A DNA stretch of 48,429 nucleotides, from the NCBI GenBank assembly GCA_035540975.1, contig DATLFN010000039.1, forward strand, positions 1 through 48,429. The letters run 5' to 3'. Shown in pieces: positions 26,734-36,476 of the stretch. The first letter of the stretch is position 1, and each line of letters opens with the position of its first letter. The DNA comes from Acidimicrobiales bacterium (GTDB taxonomy: Bacteria > Actinomycetota > Acidimicrobiia > Acidimicrobiales > GCA-2861595). Made by a program: the position numbers and the translations under genes. The notes under the pieces were generated by a model, which ran no database searches, had not been told where the DNA came from, and saw only the letters and a program-made list of their open reading frames with translations.

Positions 26734-27487
26734 CGGCCAGGACGCGGATCTCCCGGTAGCGGGGGACGGCCAGTGCCGGCGACGCCAGGTCGCGGACGCG
26801 CGGCGCGAGGCGGCCCAGAGCCCGGCTCGCCCCCGGGACCCGCAGGGCGAGCTGGCCGATCGGGAAGCGGATGGGTCCGACCTCCACCGCCCTGCACTCC
26901 AGGCCGGCCGCTTCGAGGACGGCCGTCAGCTGGCCGGCGCTGACGTACTCGCGGACGTGGGTAGGGTCGAGCACCCATGATCCGGACTGGTTGCGGTACG
27001 GGTACCACGCCCACGGCAGACGCAGCGGGGTCTCCAGGTAGAGAACGCCGCCCGACACCATGGTTCGCGCGATCTCCACGGCCGCGCCGAGGTCGTTGTC
27101 TACGTGCTCGATGACGTGGCGGGAGATCGCAAGGGCCACCGAGCCGGGCCGAAGTGGCAGGCGCATCGCGTTGCCCAGCACCACCGCGAAGCCCCTCCGG
27201 CGGGCGATGGCGGCCCGGGTGCTCGAGAGCTCCAGCCCCAGCGGCGCCCGTTCGTCCCGCTGGTCCCGCTGGTCCCGCTCGACTGTGAAGAACGCGGCGA
27301 GGGTGCCTCCCTCGCCGCAGCCGAGGTCGATCACGGCGCCATCGAGGTGCCGTGACAGGGCAACGGCCCGGCCGAGCAGTTGGGGGATCCGGCTCGTCAC
27401 CTCGAACTGCGAGTGTGTGGCGGCGTACCGCTCCAGGGAAGCCTGCCGACTCGACGGGGCGGCGGTGACCGGGCGCTGGTGGGCCAA
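26723..27487 (-). CDS. Class I SAM-dependent methyltransferase
   Basis: The 254-aa protein shows motif I AVIDLGCGEGGTLAAF, a short Asp/Gln/Arg repeat (ERDQRDQRDERAPLG) inserted before motif II, GNAMRLPLRPGSVALAISRHVIEHV and SGGVLYLETP. TTG at 27487 is taken as start because AGAGG lies 7 nt upstream. The longer open frame adds only proline-rich low-complexity sequence. The divergent GT-C gene starts 71 bp away at 27559, so promoters for both lie in that gap. The role is probably tailoring of a glycan or lipid made by this cluster. Confidence 0.8.
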   Translation of the reverse strand: MAHQRPVTAAPSSRQASLERYAATHSQFEVTSRIPQLLGRAVALSRHLDGAVIDLGCGEGGTLAAFFTVERDQRDQRDERAPLGLELSSTRAAIARRRGFAVVLGNAMRLPLRPGSVALAISRHVIEHVDNDLGAAVEIARTMVSGGVLYLETPLRLPWAWYPYRNQSGSWVLDPTHVREYVSAGQLTAVLEAAGLECRAVEVGPIRFPIGQLALRVPGASRALGRLAPRVRDLASPALAVPRYREIRVLAVKR

Positions 27488-27558
27488 GGGGCCACCTCTC
27501 GCGGGCAGGGTGCAGGACGGCCGCCGATGGTAGCCGCCCGACGGCGGCGCCCGGCCCG

Positions 27559-29823
27559 GTGACGGCGCGGGCGCCGGCGGCGCGCACGGATGCCCGCACC
27601 CAACCGGTGGAAGCGCTCGTCGACGCCGGACCGGCGCCCTACCGCGCCAGCGAGCTGGCATCGGCGGCGTCCGTCGCCGTGCCGGTCCTGGTCGCCGTGG
27701 TGGTCAGCCAGACGTGGTTCCGGCCCGGACGGTTCATCGCCGGCGGCGACATCCCCCCGTTCGTGCGTGTACCGCTGGCGAACGAGCTCGGGTGGGCGTG
27801 GAACCACGCTACGACGGGTGCGGGCTCCACGTCGTTCGACGTCGTCCGCGCGCCGGAGGTGCTGCTGATTCGCGTCGTGACGGCGCTCGGTGGGAGCGAG
27901 GTGGTCGCACAGCGCCTGCTCTACGCGCTGCTGCTCGGCCTGGTCGCCTTCGGCGCCGCCCTGTTCACCCGCCGGTTCACCTCGACCTCGCCCGCCGTGG
28001 CGTTGGCGGCCGTGTTTTCCGTCCTCAACGCGTTCGTCCTCACGCAGGTCCCCAACCCCTTGGCCCTCGCCGCCCTCGGCCTCATGGGGATCTCGGGCTC
28101 GCTCGTCGTCAAGGCCGCCCAGGGCGGCCGCGTGAGCGCCGCCGGGTTCGCGGCCGTCACGGTCGGCTTCTCCTACGTGCTGAGCAACCCACCGCTGTTC
28201 GCCGTGGCTGTCGCCTGGTTGGTCGCCCTCGCCGTCCTGGGAACGGCGTTGGGAGGTCCGGGCGGGACCGGCCGGGTCGTACGGCTGTTCCTCTCCGCGC
28301 TGCCATGGGCGGTCGCCCTCAATGCCTGGTGGCTCGCCCCTGCGATCTTGACCTTCGTCGGCGGCGGGGCCTCCGAGGTCGGCACTGTGACCGACGTGCG
28401 GGCGTGGGCGTGGACGCATGCTCGCTCGAGCATCGGGAACGTCCTCACCCTGAACGCCGGATGGGCATGGGACCACCCTGAGTACACGCCGTACGCAGCG
28501 GTCCTCGACCGCCCGCCGTGGGCATGGCTGCGGTACGTGCCGGTGATCGCCGTCTTTGCCGCGCCGCTCGTCGCGAGCGGGGTGGTGCGGCGGGCGTCGG
28601 TGGTCCTGCTCTCCATGGTCCTCGGCATCGTCGTGGTGGCAAAGGGCCTGCACCCACCGCTGTCGGAGCTGAACCTGTGGGCCTACGACCATCTTCCTGC
28701 GATGTGGCTGCTTCGCGAACCATCGACGAAGGCCGGCGCGCCGCTCGTGCTCGTGTACGCGGCCCTTGTCGCCGTCGCAGCCGCGGGCCTGATCGCAAGG
28801 TTGCGCCCGCTGCGAGGTCGTGCCCGCACGGCCGGCGCGGCGGTCGCCGTGGTGGCCGCCGTGGCGCTCGTCGCCTTTCCGCATCCGCTCTGGACGGGAG
28901 GCGCCGTCCCGAACGGGGGCGGAGCCGCCCGTTCGAGTCACGTCGCCATCCCGGATGGTTGGCGGGAGGCCGCCTCCTTCCTCGACGCGTCACCGGCACG
29001 GGGCAAGGCATTGGTCCTCCCCCTGGCGGACTACTACCAGCGGCAGACCACGTGGGGGTACTACGGCGTCGACGCCATACCAGGATTGCTCGTCCGCCGA
29101 ACCACGATCCAGCCCCTGCCGGAGAGCTACTTCCGTCCCGACGCGGGGTTCCTCGGCGTGGTCCAGGACGTGGAGCGGGCGCTTCTCGAGCGCCGTACGG
29201 AGGCCGTTCTCCCGTTGCTGCGCGCCCTCGGGGTGAGCCACGTCGTCGTCCGCCGCGACGTCGAGCCTCGTGGGGTGCGACGTCCCACGGCCGACCCCGA
29301 CGCGCTCGCGGAGGCGCTGTCCAGGATGGAGCAGGTGCGGCTCGGGGGCTCGTTCGGCGTCGCCGACGTGTATGAGGTCGCCGGCGTGGGCGCCGAGACC
29401 GTGCAGATCCGGGACGGATCTGGGGTTCCGGACCGTGCCGCGGCAACGTCCTGGGCGCGCCACGGCCCGGCGCGTTATGTCGTCGACGTTCGCGCCGACG
29501 GGCGTCCGTTCACGCTCGTGCTAGCCGAGACGTTCGACGCCGGTTGGCGGCTCCGGGGACTCCCGCGCGGCGCGTCGGCGTCCCACGTGGAGGTCGACGG
29601 CTACGCCAACGGCTGGCACGTGCGCGCCGCGCCGGGCGATCTGCGCCTCGTCGTGGAACACCGCCCATCGCAGGTCGCCCGCCTCACCGTCGTGGCCTCC
29701 ACGGCGGCTGCCGTGCTGGCCCTGGCGATGGCGGCCATCGGCTCGCCCCGCATGCTCGGGCGCGACCGCGTCGCCGGGCCACATCCGACTCGGCGCCGCG
29801 ACCGTGAGGAAGCCACGCCGTGA
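27559..29823 (+). CDS. GT-C/AftD-like membrane protein (paralog 3)
   Basis: The 754-aa protein is a shorter relative of the 1256-aa protein at 21922-25692. Shared blocks are GGDIPPF, ARSSIGNVLTLNAGWAWDHPE, LREPSTKAG and TTWGYYGVDAIPGLL followed by QPLPESYF. It has about eleven membrane helices, then an extracytoplasmic part that lacks the two carbohydrate-binding-like domains, and a last helix near residue 720. The two probably act on related glycans with different acceptors. GTG at 27559 has no ribosome site and the start is uncertain by some tens of codons. The stop overlaps the next gene in a GTGA. Confidence 0.7.
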   Translation: MTARAPAARTDARTQPVEALVDAGPAPYRASELASAASVAVPVLVAVVVSQTWFRPGRFIAGGDIPPFVRVPLANELGWAWNHATTGAGSTSFDVVRAPEVLLIRVVTALGGSEVVAQRLLYALLLGLVAFGAALFTRRFTSTSPAVALAAVFSVLNAFVLTQVPNPLALAALGLMGISGSLVVKAAQGGRVSAAGFAAVTVGFSYVLSNPPLFAVAVAWLVALAVLGTALGGPGGTGRVVRLFLSALPWAVALNAWWLAPAILTFVGGGASEVGTVTDVRAWAWTHARSSIGNVLTLNAGWAWDHPEYTPYAAVLDRPPWAWLRYVPVIAVFAAPLVASGVVRRASVVLLSMVLGIVVVAKGLHPPLSELNLWAYDHLPAMWLLREPSTKAGAPLVLVYAALVAVAAAGLIARLRPLRGRARTAGAAVAVVAAVALVAFPHPLWTGGAVPNGGGAARSSHVAIPDGWREAASFLDASPARGKALVLPLADYYQRQTTWGYYGVDAIPGLLVRRTTIQPLPESYFRPDAGFLGVVQDVERALLERRTEAVLPLLRALGVSHVVVRRDVEPRGVRRPTADPDALAEALSRMEQVRLGGSFGVADVYEVAGVGAETVQIRDGSGVPDRAAATSWARHGPARYVVDVRADGRPFTLVLAETFDAGWRLRGLPRGASASHVEVDGYANGWHVRAAPGDLRLVVEHRPSQVARLTVVASTAAAVLALAMAAIGSPRMLGRDRVAGPHPTRRRDREEATP

Positions 29824-30365
29824 GCGCAGCAACCGACGAGCACGCCCCGTCCGTCTCGTCCGGTCGCCTCTCGGTATCGCTGGTCCTGGCCGCCGCCGGG
29901 GTCGCCTCTTCTGTCGCCGGGCGTTCGTCGCCCGTCTGGCTGGTCGGCACCGCGGCGTTCTGGCTGGCGGCCATAGTGGCCTTCGCGTCGACCTGGGCCC
30001 CGTGGCTGCTCGGCCGCTGTTTTGTGACTCTCCTGATCACCGCACTGGTGACGTCGGTCGCTGCGACGGTGGCATGGTCACTCGTGCCTGTGGCGATGGT
30101 GCTCTGGGTGGCGGTGGCGTGGTCGTCCAAGATGCCCTGGACGTGGCTGCTCGTCGCCGGCGTCGGTACAGTCGGGGCGGCTGCGACGGCGACAGCGGTG
30201 GGCCTCCCGGCCTTGGCAGAGGACCTGGCCCTGACCGGCTACGCCCTCGCCTTCATGGGTTGTGGCCTCGCCTTGGCCCCCGGCTCCGACCTCCGAACGC
30301 CCACGCGTGCCCGACCGACATCGACCGACGTCGCGGGTGCCCGGACGGACGGGGACTGCGAGTGA
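29820..30365 (+). CDS. Small membrane protein, function unknown
   Basis: The 181-aa protein is almost entirely hydrophobic, with four or five predicted helices between residues 17 and 155 and a short polar tail. I do not recognise a family. The GTG overlaps the stop of the GT-C gene by 4 bp, so it is made with that protein and may be its accessory subunit. That link is inferred only from coupling. Confidence 0.65.
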   Translation: MSAATDEHAPSVSSGRLSVSLVLAAAGVASSVAGRSSPVWLVGTAAFWLAAIVAFASTWAPWLLGRCFVTLLITALVTSVAATVAWSLVPVAMVLWVAVAWSSKMPWTWLLVAGVGTVGAAATATAVGLPALAEDLALTGYALAFMGCGLALAPGSDLRTPTRARPTSTDVAGARTDGDCE

Positions 30366-30371
30366 AGCAAG

Positions 30372-30392
30372 CTCCCACGCCCCTCGTGGGGG
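30372..30392 (+). terminator. Hairpin after the glycan cluster
   Basis: CCCACG/CGTGGG (30374-30379 and 30385-30390) closes a 5-nt loop and extends by two weaker pairs. It lies just after the stop at 30365 and before fxsA, marking the end of the glycan operon. Confidence 0.5.
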
Positions 30393-30439
30393 GATTTCGC
30401 TCGGTGTCGCCGCTGGCCGCCAACGGAGCGGCACCGGCG

Positions 30440-30445
30440 TAGCAT
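30440..30445 (+). promoter_or_regulatory. -10 element for leaderless fxsA mRNA
   Basis: TAGCAT fits TANNNT and ends 6 nt before the fxsA GTG at 30452. No ribosome site precedes that codon. Confidence 0.5.
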
Positions 30446-30451
30446 CGCGTC

Positions 30452-30847
30452 GTGGCCCCGGTGCTGTTCGCGCTGTTCCTGGTGGTCCCCTTCGTGGAGC
30501 TGTTCGTGATCCTCCAGGTGGGCCAGGCCATCGGTGCTTTGAACACGGTCGCCGCGCTGGTCCTGGTCAGCGTGGTCGGCGCCTGGCTGGTGAAGCGGGA
30601 GGGGCTGGGCGTCGTGCGCCGGGTGCAGGAGCGGGTCGCCCGGGGCGCCGTGCCGGGCCGCGAGCTGGTCGACGGGGCGCTGATCCTCTTCGCCGGCGCC
30701 CTCCTGCTGACGCCGGGGTTCGTCACCGACCTGGTCGCTATCCTCCTCCTCCTGCCCCCCGTCCGCGCCGCCGTGCGGGCGTCGGCCACCCGCTATCTCC
30801 GCCGGCGGGCCGACATCCGGACGTTCGGTCCCGGCCGCCACTTCTGA
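30452..30847 (+). CDS. fxsA: FxsA family membrane protein
   Basis: The 131-aa protein matches the FxsA family along its length: FLVVPFVELFVILQVGQAIG, then LVSVVGAWLVKREGLGVVRR, VPGRELVDGALILFAGALLLTPGFVTD and a basic tail. It has three or four membrane helices. In E. coli FxsA affects phage exclusion by F plasmid PifA; its normal role is unknown. GTG at 30452 follows a TAGCAT -10 element at 6 nt, consistent with a leaderless message separate from the preceding glycan genes. Confidence 0.88.
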   Translation: MAPVLFALFLVVPFVELFVILQVGQAIGALNTVAALVLVSVVGAWLVKREGLGVVRRVQERVARGAVPGRELVDGALILFAGALLLTPGFVTDLVAILLLLPPVRAAVRASATRYLRRRADIRTFGPGRHF

Positions 30848-30951
30848 TCGGGATCGGGCCCGGCCCACCGGTGGCATGACGCCGCGCCCGCGCCGCGCGA
30901 GGCTCGCGGGCAGGGAAGGAGCCCGCGCCGTCGAACTGTGAGGGCACCTGC

Positions 30952-32679
30952 ATGTCCGAGCGAAACACCGGAAACCGTCCACTTGTCACGCTGCCCGAGG
31001 CGGCGGCCTACCTGAACGTCCCCACGGACATCGTGCGGGGGCTCCTCGACGCGCAGTTCCTCGAGGCCACCGACGAGGGCCCGGACGGGCCGCTGCTGGC
31101 GCTGGTCGACGTCAAGGCGTTCCTGGCCCGCAACGCCGAGAACGGCGCCGGCAACCTCGTCGTCACCGAGCCCGACAGCGCCGACCCCGAGGCCCTCCTC
31201 GCCGCCCTCGACGGCCGCTCCGAGGAGATGGCCCGGCGGGCGTTCGACATCTTCGGTGCCGTGTTCCCCGAGGCCCAGGGCTGGTCGCTGCGCCAGCAGG
31301 CCCGGTTCGTGGAGCAGGCCAAGGGCCGGTTCGAGGCCATCCTGGCCGTCACCGGGCAGGGCGCCGAGGTGGACGAGGCCCTCGTCGACGACCTCCAGGA
31401 CGTCGGCGCCGCCGCCGCCTGGGACGGGTCGCCGCTGCCCCAGCTGCTGGTGGTGCTGCGCATCTCCCGCGACCTCGTCGTGCAGACGGCGGTCGAGCTG
31501 GCCGAGGAGCGGGGTGGCCACTGGGGGCTCGCCCTCTCCCTGCTCCTGACCCGGGTCCTGCCGGCCATGGACCGGCTCACCGACGCCCTGGCCCAGGGGT
31601 ACTGGGCGGCGGTCATCAAGCGCCAGCAGGAGGCCCGGGCCCGGTACGAGCACGTCGTCGAGCACTCGTCCGACGGCATCTACGAGGTCGACCTCGAGGG
31701 CCGCCTGAAGTACGCCAACCCGTCGCTGGCCGTGATCCTCGGCGTCCCGCCCGAGCAGCTGGAGGGGGCCGAGCTGTCGTCGGTGATGGCGGCGGAGCCG
31801 CCGTCGGCCGCCGCCCTGCCCGAGTCGGCCACCGACGCGCCGGTGCGATCGGAGATCACGATCGTGCGCCCCGACGGCGTCCGCCGCATCCTCGACCGGC
31901 GGGTGACCCCCCGGGTTGACGACGGCGAGCTGGTCGGTTACCAGTGCGTGGTGAGCGACGTCACCGCCGCCCACGACGTCGAGAGCGAGAAGAACGAGTT
32001 CATGTCCCTGGTCACCAGCGACCTGCGGGGCCCCATGGGCACGATCCTCTCCCTGGCCTCGTCGCTGGAGTCGGCGGGCGACGACGTGACCGCCGAGCGC
32101 GTCCGCCGCCTGGGGTCGTCCATCCGCGGGCAGGCGGAGCGGGTGTCGCGGCTGGCCGACGACCTGTCCGACATCAGCCGACTGGAGTCCAACACCTTCC
32201 GGCTCAGCCCCAGCCCGGTGGAGCTCGGTCCCCTGGTGGAGACGGCTCTGGCCAGGCTCGGGCACCCCGAAGGGGTCGCCGTCCAGGTGCCGCCCGGGAT
32301 CCCGGTGGTGGCCGACGCCCGGCGGCTCGAGCAGGTGGTGGCCAACCTGGTCGACAACGCCCTCCAGCACGGCTCGGCGCCCGTGCAGGTGACCGTCGAG
32401 TCGGTGGCCGACGGCATGCTGGAGCTGTCGGTGACCGACGCCGGCCCCGGCGTGCCGGCGGGGCTGGTGCCCACGCTGTTCAGCCGGGTGCGGACCCTCG
32501 GGCGCGAGAACCGCGACCGTTCCCGGGGGACGGGGCTCGGGCTTTCGCTCGTGCGCAGCCTGGTCGAAGCCATGGGCGGGCGGATCTGGTACGAGACGGC
32601 GCCCTCGGGCGGGGCCTCGTTCCGGTTCACCCTCCCCGTGCCCCGCCGCCGCCGCGGGGACGAGCCCGTCACCCTGTAG
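30952..32679 (+). CDS. HTH-PAS-histidine-kinase-like protein lacking the phospho-acceptor His
   Basis: The 575-aa soluble protein begins with an excisionase/MerR-like helix-turn-helix ([19 protein letters not shown], about 13-31). A helical region (75-220), a PAS domain (about 225-340) and a DHp-like helix follow. The H-box reads TSDLRGP where SHELRTP is expected, so Ser356 replaces the phosphorylated His. The ATPase domain is intact: N-box [19 protein letters not shown] and GTGLGLSLV. It may bind ATP and DNA yet cannot phosphorylate itself by the normal route. AGGG 7 nt before the ATG supports the start. No response regulator is adjacent. It has no membrane segment. Confidence 0.8.
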   Translation: MSERNTGNRPLVTLPEAAAYLNVPTDIVRGLLDAQFLEATDEGPDGPLLALVDVKAFLARNAENGAGNLVVTEPDSADPEALLAALDGRSEEMARRAFDIFGAVFPEAQGWSLRQQARFVEQAKGRFEAILAVTGQGAEVDEALVDDLQDVGAAAAWDGSPLPQLLVVLRISRDLVVQTAVELAEERGGHWGLALSLLLTRVLPAMDRLTDALAQGYWAAVIKRQQEARARYEHVVEHSSDGIYEVDLEGRLKYANPSLAVILGVPPEQLEGAELSSVMAAEPPSAAALPESATDAPVRSEITIVRPDGVRRILDRRVTPRVDDGELVGYQCVVSDVTAAHDVESEKNEFMSLVTSDLRGPMGTILSLASSLESAGDDVTAERVRRLGSSIRGQAERVSRLADDLSDISRLESNTFRLSPSPVELGPLVETALARLGHPEGVAVQVPPGIPVVADARRLEQVVANLVDNALQHGSAPVQVTVESVADGMLELSVTDAGPGVPAGLVPTLFSRVRTLGRENRDRSRGTGLGLSLVRSLVEAMGGRIWYETAPSGGASFRFTLPVPRRRRGDEPVTL

Positions 32680-32704
32680 ACGTCGCACCCGGGTTGCCCC
32701 CCAG

Positions 32705-32730
32705 CCGGGCCGGGGTCGGCCCCCGCCCGG
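32705..32730 (+). terminator. Hairpin after the kinase-like gene
   Basis: CCGGGC/GCCCGG outer arms (32705-32710, 32725-32730) and GGGG/CCCC inner arms around TCGG, with one C-C mismatch. It follows the stop at 32679 and precedes the ABC exporter promoter. Confidence 0.5.
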
Positions 32731-32770
32731 TCGCTCGCGGGTGAGCGGTGGGTTGGTGGGTTAGCGGCCC

Positions 32771-32776
32771 TAGCCT
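32771..32776 (+). promoter_or_regulatory. -10 element for leaderless ABC exporter mRNA
   Basis: TAGCCT fits TANNNT and ends 7 nt before GTG at 32784. There is no ribosome site, which supports both the promoter and the start choice. Confidence 0.5.
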
Positions 32777-32783
32777 TCGACGG

Positions 32784-33521
32784 GTGAGAACCCGGACCGA
32801 CGCGCGACCCGAGCCCGTGGCGCCGGGTGACCCCCTCCTGGTGGCCACCGGCGTGGTGAAGACGTACCGCACGGGAGCCGACGAGGTGGCCGCCCTGAAG
32901 GGCGTGGACCTCTCCGTGACCTCCGGTGAGTTCCTCGCCGTCATGGGCCCGTCGGGCTCGGGGAAGACCACCCTGCTGAACTGCCTCTCCGGCCTGGACG
33001 ACATCGACGAGGGCACCGTCGTGCTCGGCGGGCGCAGCATCCACGGGATGAGCGACGCCGACCGCACCCGCCACCGCGCGTCGAGCATGGGGTTCGTCTT
33101 CCAGGCCTTCAACCTGATCCCGGTCTTCACGGCCGCCGAGAACGTCGAGCTGCCGCTCCTCCTGGCCGGGACGGGCGCCCGGGCCGCCCGCCGGGCGGCG
33201 GTGGAGACGCTGGAGCGGATCGGCCTCGGGCACCGCCTCGGCCACCGCCCCGGCGAGCTGTCGGGCGGCGAGCAGCAGCGGGTGGCCGTCGCCCGCGCCC
33301 TGGCCGGCCGGCCGCTGGTGGTGTGGGCCGACGAGCCCACCGGCAACCTGGACTCGGAGACCGCCGCGTCGGTCCTCGACCTGCTCCGGGAGCTCCACGC
33401 CGGGGGGCTCACCCTGATCCTGGTGACCCACGACGCCGCCATCGGGTCGTCGGCCCAGCGGCGCATCGTCGTGCGCGACGGGGTCATCGTGGACGACGAG
33501 CGCCGCGACGGGCGGCCCTGA
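32784..33521 (+). CDS. ABC transporter ATP-binding protein (MacB/LolD type)
   Basis: The 245-aa ATPase has Walker [19 protein letters not shown], the Q-loop VFQAFNLIP, signature [15 protein letters not shown], Walker [13 protein letters not shown] and the switch His in LVTHD. This set, with EPTGNLD, is typical of the MacB/LolD/FtsE group that works with FtsX-type permeases rather than classical importers. The start GTG is supported by the TAGCCT element. The TGA shares one base with the ATG of the permease gene, so the two subunits are made together. Confidence 0.95.
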   Translation: MRTRTDARPEPVAPGDPLLVATGVVKTYRTGADEVAALKGVDLSVTSGEFLAVMGPSGSGKTTLLNCLSGLDDIDEGTVVLGGRSIHGMSDADRTRHRASSMGFVFQAFNLIPVFTAAENVELPLLLAGTGARAARRAAVETLERIGLGHRLGHRPGELSGGEQQRVAVARALAGRPLVVWADEPTGNLDSETAASVLDLLRELHAGGLTLILVTHDAAIGSSAQRRIVVRDGVIVDDERRDGRP

Positions 33522-36367
33522 TGCCCGCCGTCGCCCTGATCTCGCTGCCGTTCCTGGTGGCGATGGTCGCCCGCCCGGTGTGGCGCCGGCTGGCCATGCG
33601 CAACGCCGTGCGCCGGCCCCGGGAGACCATCCTCGTGCTCGTCGGGTCCCTCCTCGGGACGGCCATCATCACCGGGTCGTTCGTGGTCGGCGAGACGCTG
33701 GAGGCGTCCATCCGGCGGTCGGCGTTCACCCAGCTGGGCCCCGTCGACGAGGTCGTCCAGGCGCCCGACCAGGCGACGGCCGACCGGGCCCGGGCGGCGG
33801 TCGAGGGGCTGGACGGAGCGCCGATCGACGGCGTCGTCCCCGTGCTCACCCTCCAGGCGGCGGCGGTGCGGCCGGGCGCCGACCCCCGGGCCGAGCCCCG
33901 CGCCCGGGTGGTGGAGCTGGACTTCGACGCCGGGCGGGCCTTCGGGGGCGACGCCGGCGCCACCGGCATCGAGGGCGCCACCCCGTCGGGCGACCGGGTG
34001 GCCATCGGCCGGGACCTCGCCCGCACCCTGGAGGTGGAGCGGGGCGACGCCGTCGAGGTGCTCGCCTACGGGCGCACCCGCTCCTTCACCGTCGAGCGGG
34101 TCCTCCCCCGGCTGGGCCTGGCCGGGTTCAAGGTGGGTTTCGGCAGCGAGTCGCCCAACCTGTTCGTCGCCCCCGGCACCATCGCCTCGATGGCGGCCGA
34201 TCCGCCCCCCGGAGCAGCCCCGCCCGTCCCCCTGGTCCTCGTCTCCAACGCCGGCGGCGTGGAGGACGGCGCGGCGCACACGGCGGCCGTCGAGGCGCGG
34301 TTGCACGACGCCTTCGAGGGGCTCCCGGTGTCGGTCGACCCCGTGAAGGACGACCTGCTGGAGGCCGCCGACGAGGCGGGCGCCCAGTTCACCGAGCTGT
34401 TCACCGCCATCGGGTTCTTCAGCGTCCTGGCCGGCATCCTGCTGGTCGTCAACATCTTCGTGATGCTCGCCCAGGAGCGTCGGGGCGAGCTCGGGATGCT
34501 GCGGGCCGTCGGGCTGCGGCGGTCCGCCATGGTGGCGTCGTTCTCCATGGAGGGGTGGCTCTACGCGCTGGCGTCGGCGGCCGCCGGCACCATCGTGGGC
34601 CTCGGGGTGGGGCGGCTCATCGTCCTGGTGGCGGCGGGGATCTTCGCCGACGGCGGCGACTTCTCGCTGGAGCTGCGGTACACGGCGACCTTCGCCAGCA
34701 TCCAGAGCGGCTTCGTGACGGGCTTCTTCATCTCGCTGGCCACAGTGGTGCTGACCTCGTTCTCCATCGCCCGGCTCAACGTCATCCGGGCCATCCGCGA
34801 CCTGCCCGAGCCCATCGGCGGGCGCCAGCGGGCCATCGTGCTCGTCCCGGCGGTCGTCGCCCTGGTGGCCGGCGGTGCGCTCACGTTTTCGGGCCTGTCG
34901 AACCAGGACGCCTTCGGCGTGCTGGCCGGTCCGGCGCTGGCGGCCCTCGGCATCGTGCCCCTCCTGCGCCGCTTCGTCCCCCGCCGCCCCTTGGTCTCCG
35001 TCACCTCGGGCCTGGTCCTGGTGTGGGCCGTCGCCTGCTTCGACGTCGCCAGCGAGGCGTTCGAGAACCCCGAGATCTGGCTGTTCGTGGTGGACGGCGT
35101 GATCCTCACCGGCGCCGCCGTGGCCCTGGTCTCGCAGAACCAGGACGTGCTGGGCGCCCTCGTGCGGCGGATCGCCGGCGGGTCGAGCATGGCCCTGCGC
35201 ATCGGCCTCGCCTACCCGCTGGCCCGGCGGTTCCGCACCGGGATGATCCTCACCATGTACGCCCTGGTGGTCTTCACCCTCACGTCCATCACGCTGTTCA
35301 GCCGGGTCTTCTCCTCGCAGATCGACGACTTCACGGCCGACGTGGCCGGCCGGTTCGACCTCAAGGTCCAGTCCAACGCCGCCTCCCCGGTGTCGCCCGA
35401 GCAGGTGGCCGCCGTCCCCGGCGTGGCGGGCGTGGCGACGCTCACGACGGCCGTGGCGGAGTTCGCACCCCGAGACGACCCCGACCCGATGGCCTGGCCG
35501 GTGGCCGGCTTCACCGAGGACTTCGTGGCCCTGGGCCCGCCCGTGCTCGACGAGAGGCCGCCCGGTGCCGCCACCGACGCCGACGCCTACCGGGCCGTGC
35601 TCGCCGACCCCGGCCTCGTCATCGTCGACGAGTTCTTCCTCCAGGACGGCGGCGGCCCGCCCGAGGAGGCGTTCGAGATCGGGGCGACGCTCACCGTGCG
35701 GGACCCCTCCTCGGGCCGCAGCCGCACGCTCGAGGTCGGCGCCGTGGCCAAGTCGGGCTTCGCCTTCACGCCGGCGCTCATGTCGGCCGACGCCCTGGCC
35801 GAGCTGGCCGGCCCGCTCGCTGCCCCCACGCTGCTCTACGTGGACGCCGAGCCCGGGTTCGACCCGCAGGCGGTGGCCGAGGAGGTCAACGCCACGTTCG
35901 TGGCCAACGGCGCCGACGCGGTGTCGTTCCGCAAGGAGGTGGGTGACGGCCTCTCGCAGCAGTCGCAGTTCTTCCGGCTGATGCAGGGGTACCTGGCACT
36001 CGGCCTGGTGGTCGGCATCGCCGGCCTCGGCGTGGTGATGGTGCGGGCGGTGTGGGAGCGGCGCCGGCAGGTCGGGGTGCTGCGGGCCCTGGGCTTCCCG
36101 TCGGGCGCCGTGCGGCGGGCCTTCGTCGCCGAGTCGATGTTCGTGGCCCTGGAGGGCATCGTCCTGGGCGTCCTCCTCGCCGTGGTGTCGTCGTGGCGCC
36201 TGCTCACCAACGGGGCGTTCGGGGAGGGTCTCAGCTTCACCGTCCCGTGGCTCCAGCTGGCTCTCCTCGTCGTCCTCACCGCCGCCGCCTCGGTGGTGGC
36301 CACCATCGCCCCGGCGCAGCAGGCGTCGCGGATTCGCCCGGCCGTCGCCCTGCGCCTGGCCGACTGA
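33521..36367 (+). CDS. ABC transporter permease with two FtsX domains
   Basis: The 948-aa protein has an N-terminal helix with a MacB-type periplasmic-core domain (about 28-300), then FtsX helices with the [20 protein letters not shown] coupling segment. Extra central helices, a second extracytoplasmic domain (about 620-815) and a final FtsX unit with [19 protein letters not shown] follow. Ten or so helices in all match the LolC/E-like and macrolide-exporter-like permeases with duplicated FtsX modules. With the upstream ATPase it forms a mechanotransmission-type transporter or lipoprotein/lipid extractor. The substrate is unknown. The kinase-like gene just upstream might sense or control it, by proximity only. 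Confidence 0.93.
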   Translation: MPAVALISLPFLVAMVARPVWRRLAMRNAVRRPRETILVLVGSLLGTAIITGSFVVGETLEASIRRSAFTQLGPVDEVVQAPDQATADRARAAVEGLDGAPIDGVVPVLTLQAAAVRPGADPRAEPRARVVELDFDAGRAFGGDAGATGIEGATPSGDRVAIGRDLARTLEVERGDAVEVLAYGRTRSFTVERVLPRLGLAGFKVGFGSESPNLFVAPGTIASMAADPPPGAAPPVPLVLVSNAGGVEDGAAHTAAVEARLHDAFEGLPVSVDPVKDDLLEAADEAGAQFTELFTAIGFFSVLAGILLVVNIFVMLAQERRGELGMLRAVGLRRSAMVASFSMEGWLYALASAAAGTIVGLGVGRLIVLVAAGIFADGGDFSLELRYTATFASIQSGFVTGFFISLATVVLTSFSIARLNVIRAIRDLPEPIGGRQRAIVLVPAVVALVAGGALTFSGLSNQDAFGVLAGPALAALGIVPLLRRFVPRRPLVSVTSGLVLVWAVACFDVASEAFENPEIWLFVVDGVILTGAAVALVSQNQDVLGALVRRIAGGSSMALRIGLAYPLARRFRTGMILTMYALVVFTLTSITLFSRVFSSQIDDFTADVAGRFDLKVQSNAASPVSPEQVAAVPGVAGVATLTTAVAEFAPRDDPDPMAWPVAGFTEDFVALGPPVLDERPPGAATDADAYRAVLADPGLVIVDEFFLQDGGGPPEEAFEIGATLTVRDPSSGRSRTLEVGAVAKSGFAFTPALMSADALAELAGPLAAPTLLYVDAEPGFDPQAVAEEVNATFVANGADAVSFRKEVGDGLSQQSQFFRLMQGYLALGLVVGIAGLGVVMVRAVWERRRQVGVLRALGFPSGAVRRAFVAESMFVALEGIVLGVLLAVVSSWRLLTNGAFGEGLSFTVPWLQLALLVVLTAAASVVATIAPAQQASRIRPAVALRLAD

Positions 36368-36400
36368 GCCCGTCGGCGCTCAGGGCCGGGCCCGCCTGCT

Positions 36401-36444
36401 CCGGCGGCAGGAAGGGGCGCCAATGCGCCCGAACCTGCCGCCGG
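36401..36444. repeat. REP-like palindromic element, copy 3, bidirectional terminator
   Basis: Perfect 11-bp outer arms CCGGCGGCAGG/CCTGCCGCCGG, AAG/GAA internal loop, 6-bp inner arms GGGCGC/GCGCCC and a CAAT loop. It has the same nested architecture as the 53-bp elements at 10492 and 10588. It lies between the convergent permease (ends 36367) and mrp (ends 36477) genes. Confidence 0.75.
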
Positions 36445-36476
36445 ATCGCCGGGCCGCTCGTTTCGGTCGTCGGCGC

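Noticed and set aside
30793-32688. 631-aa minus-strand frame opposite the kinase-like gene
   Set aside because: The plus strand carries HTH, PAS and ATPase motifs. The minus translation is repetitive His/Gly/Arg without motifs.
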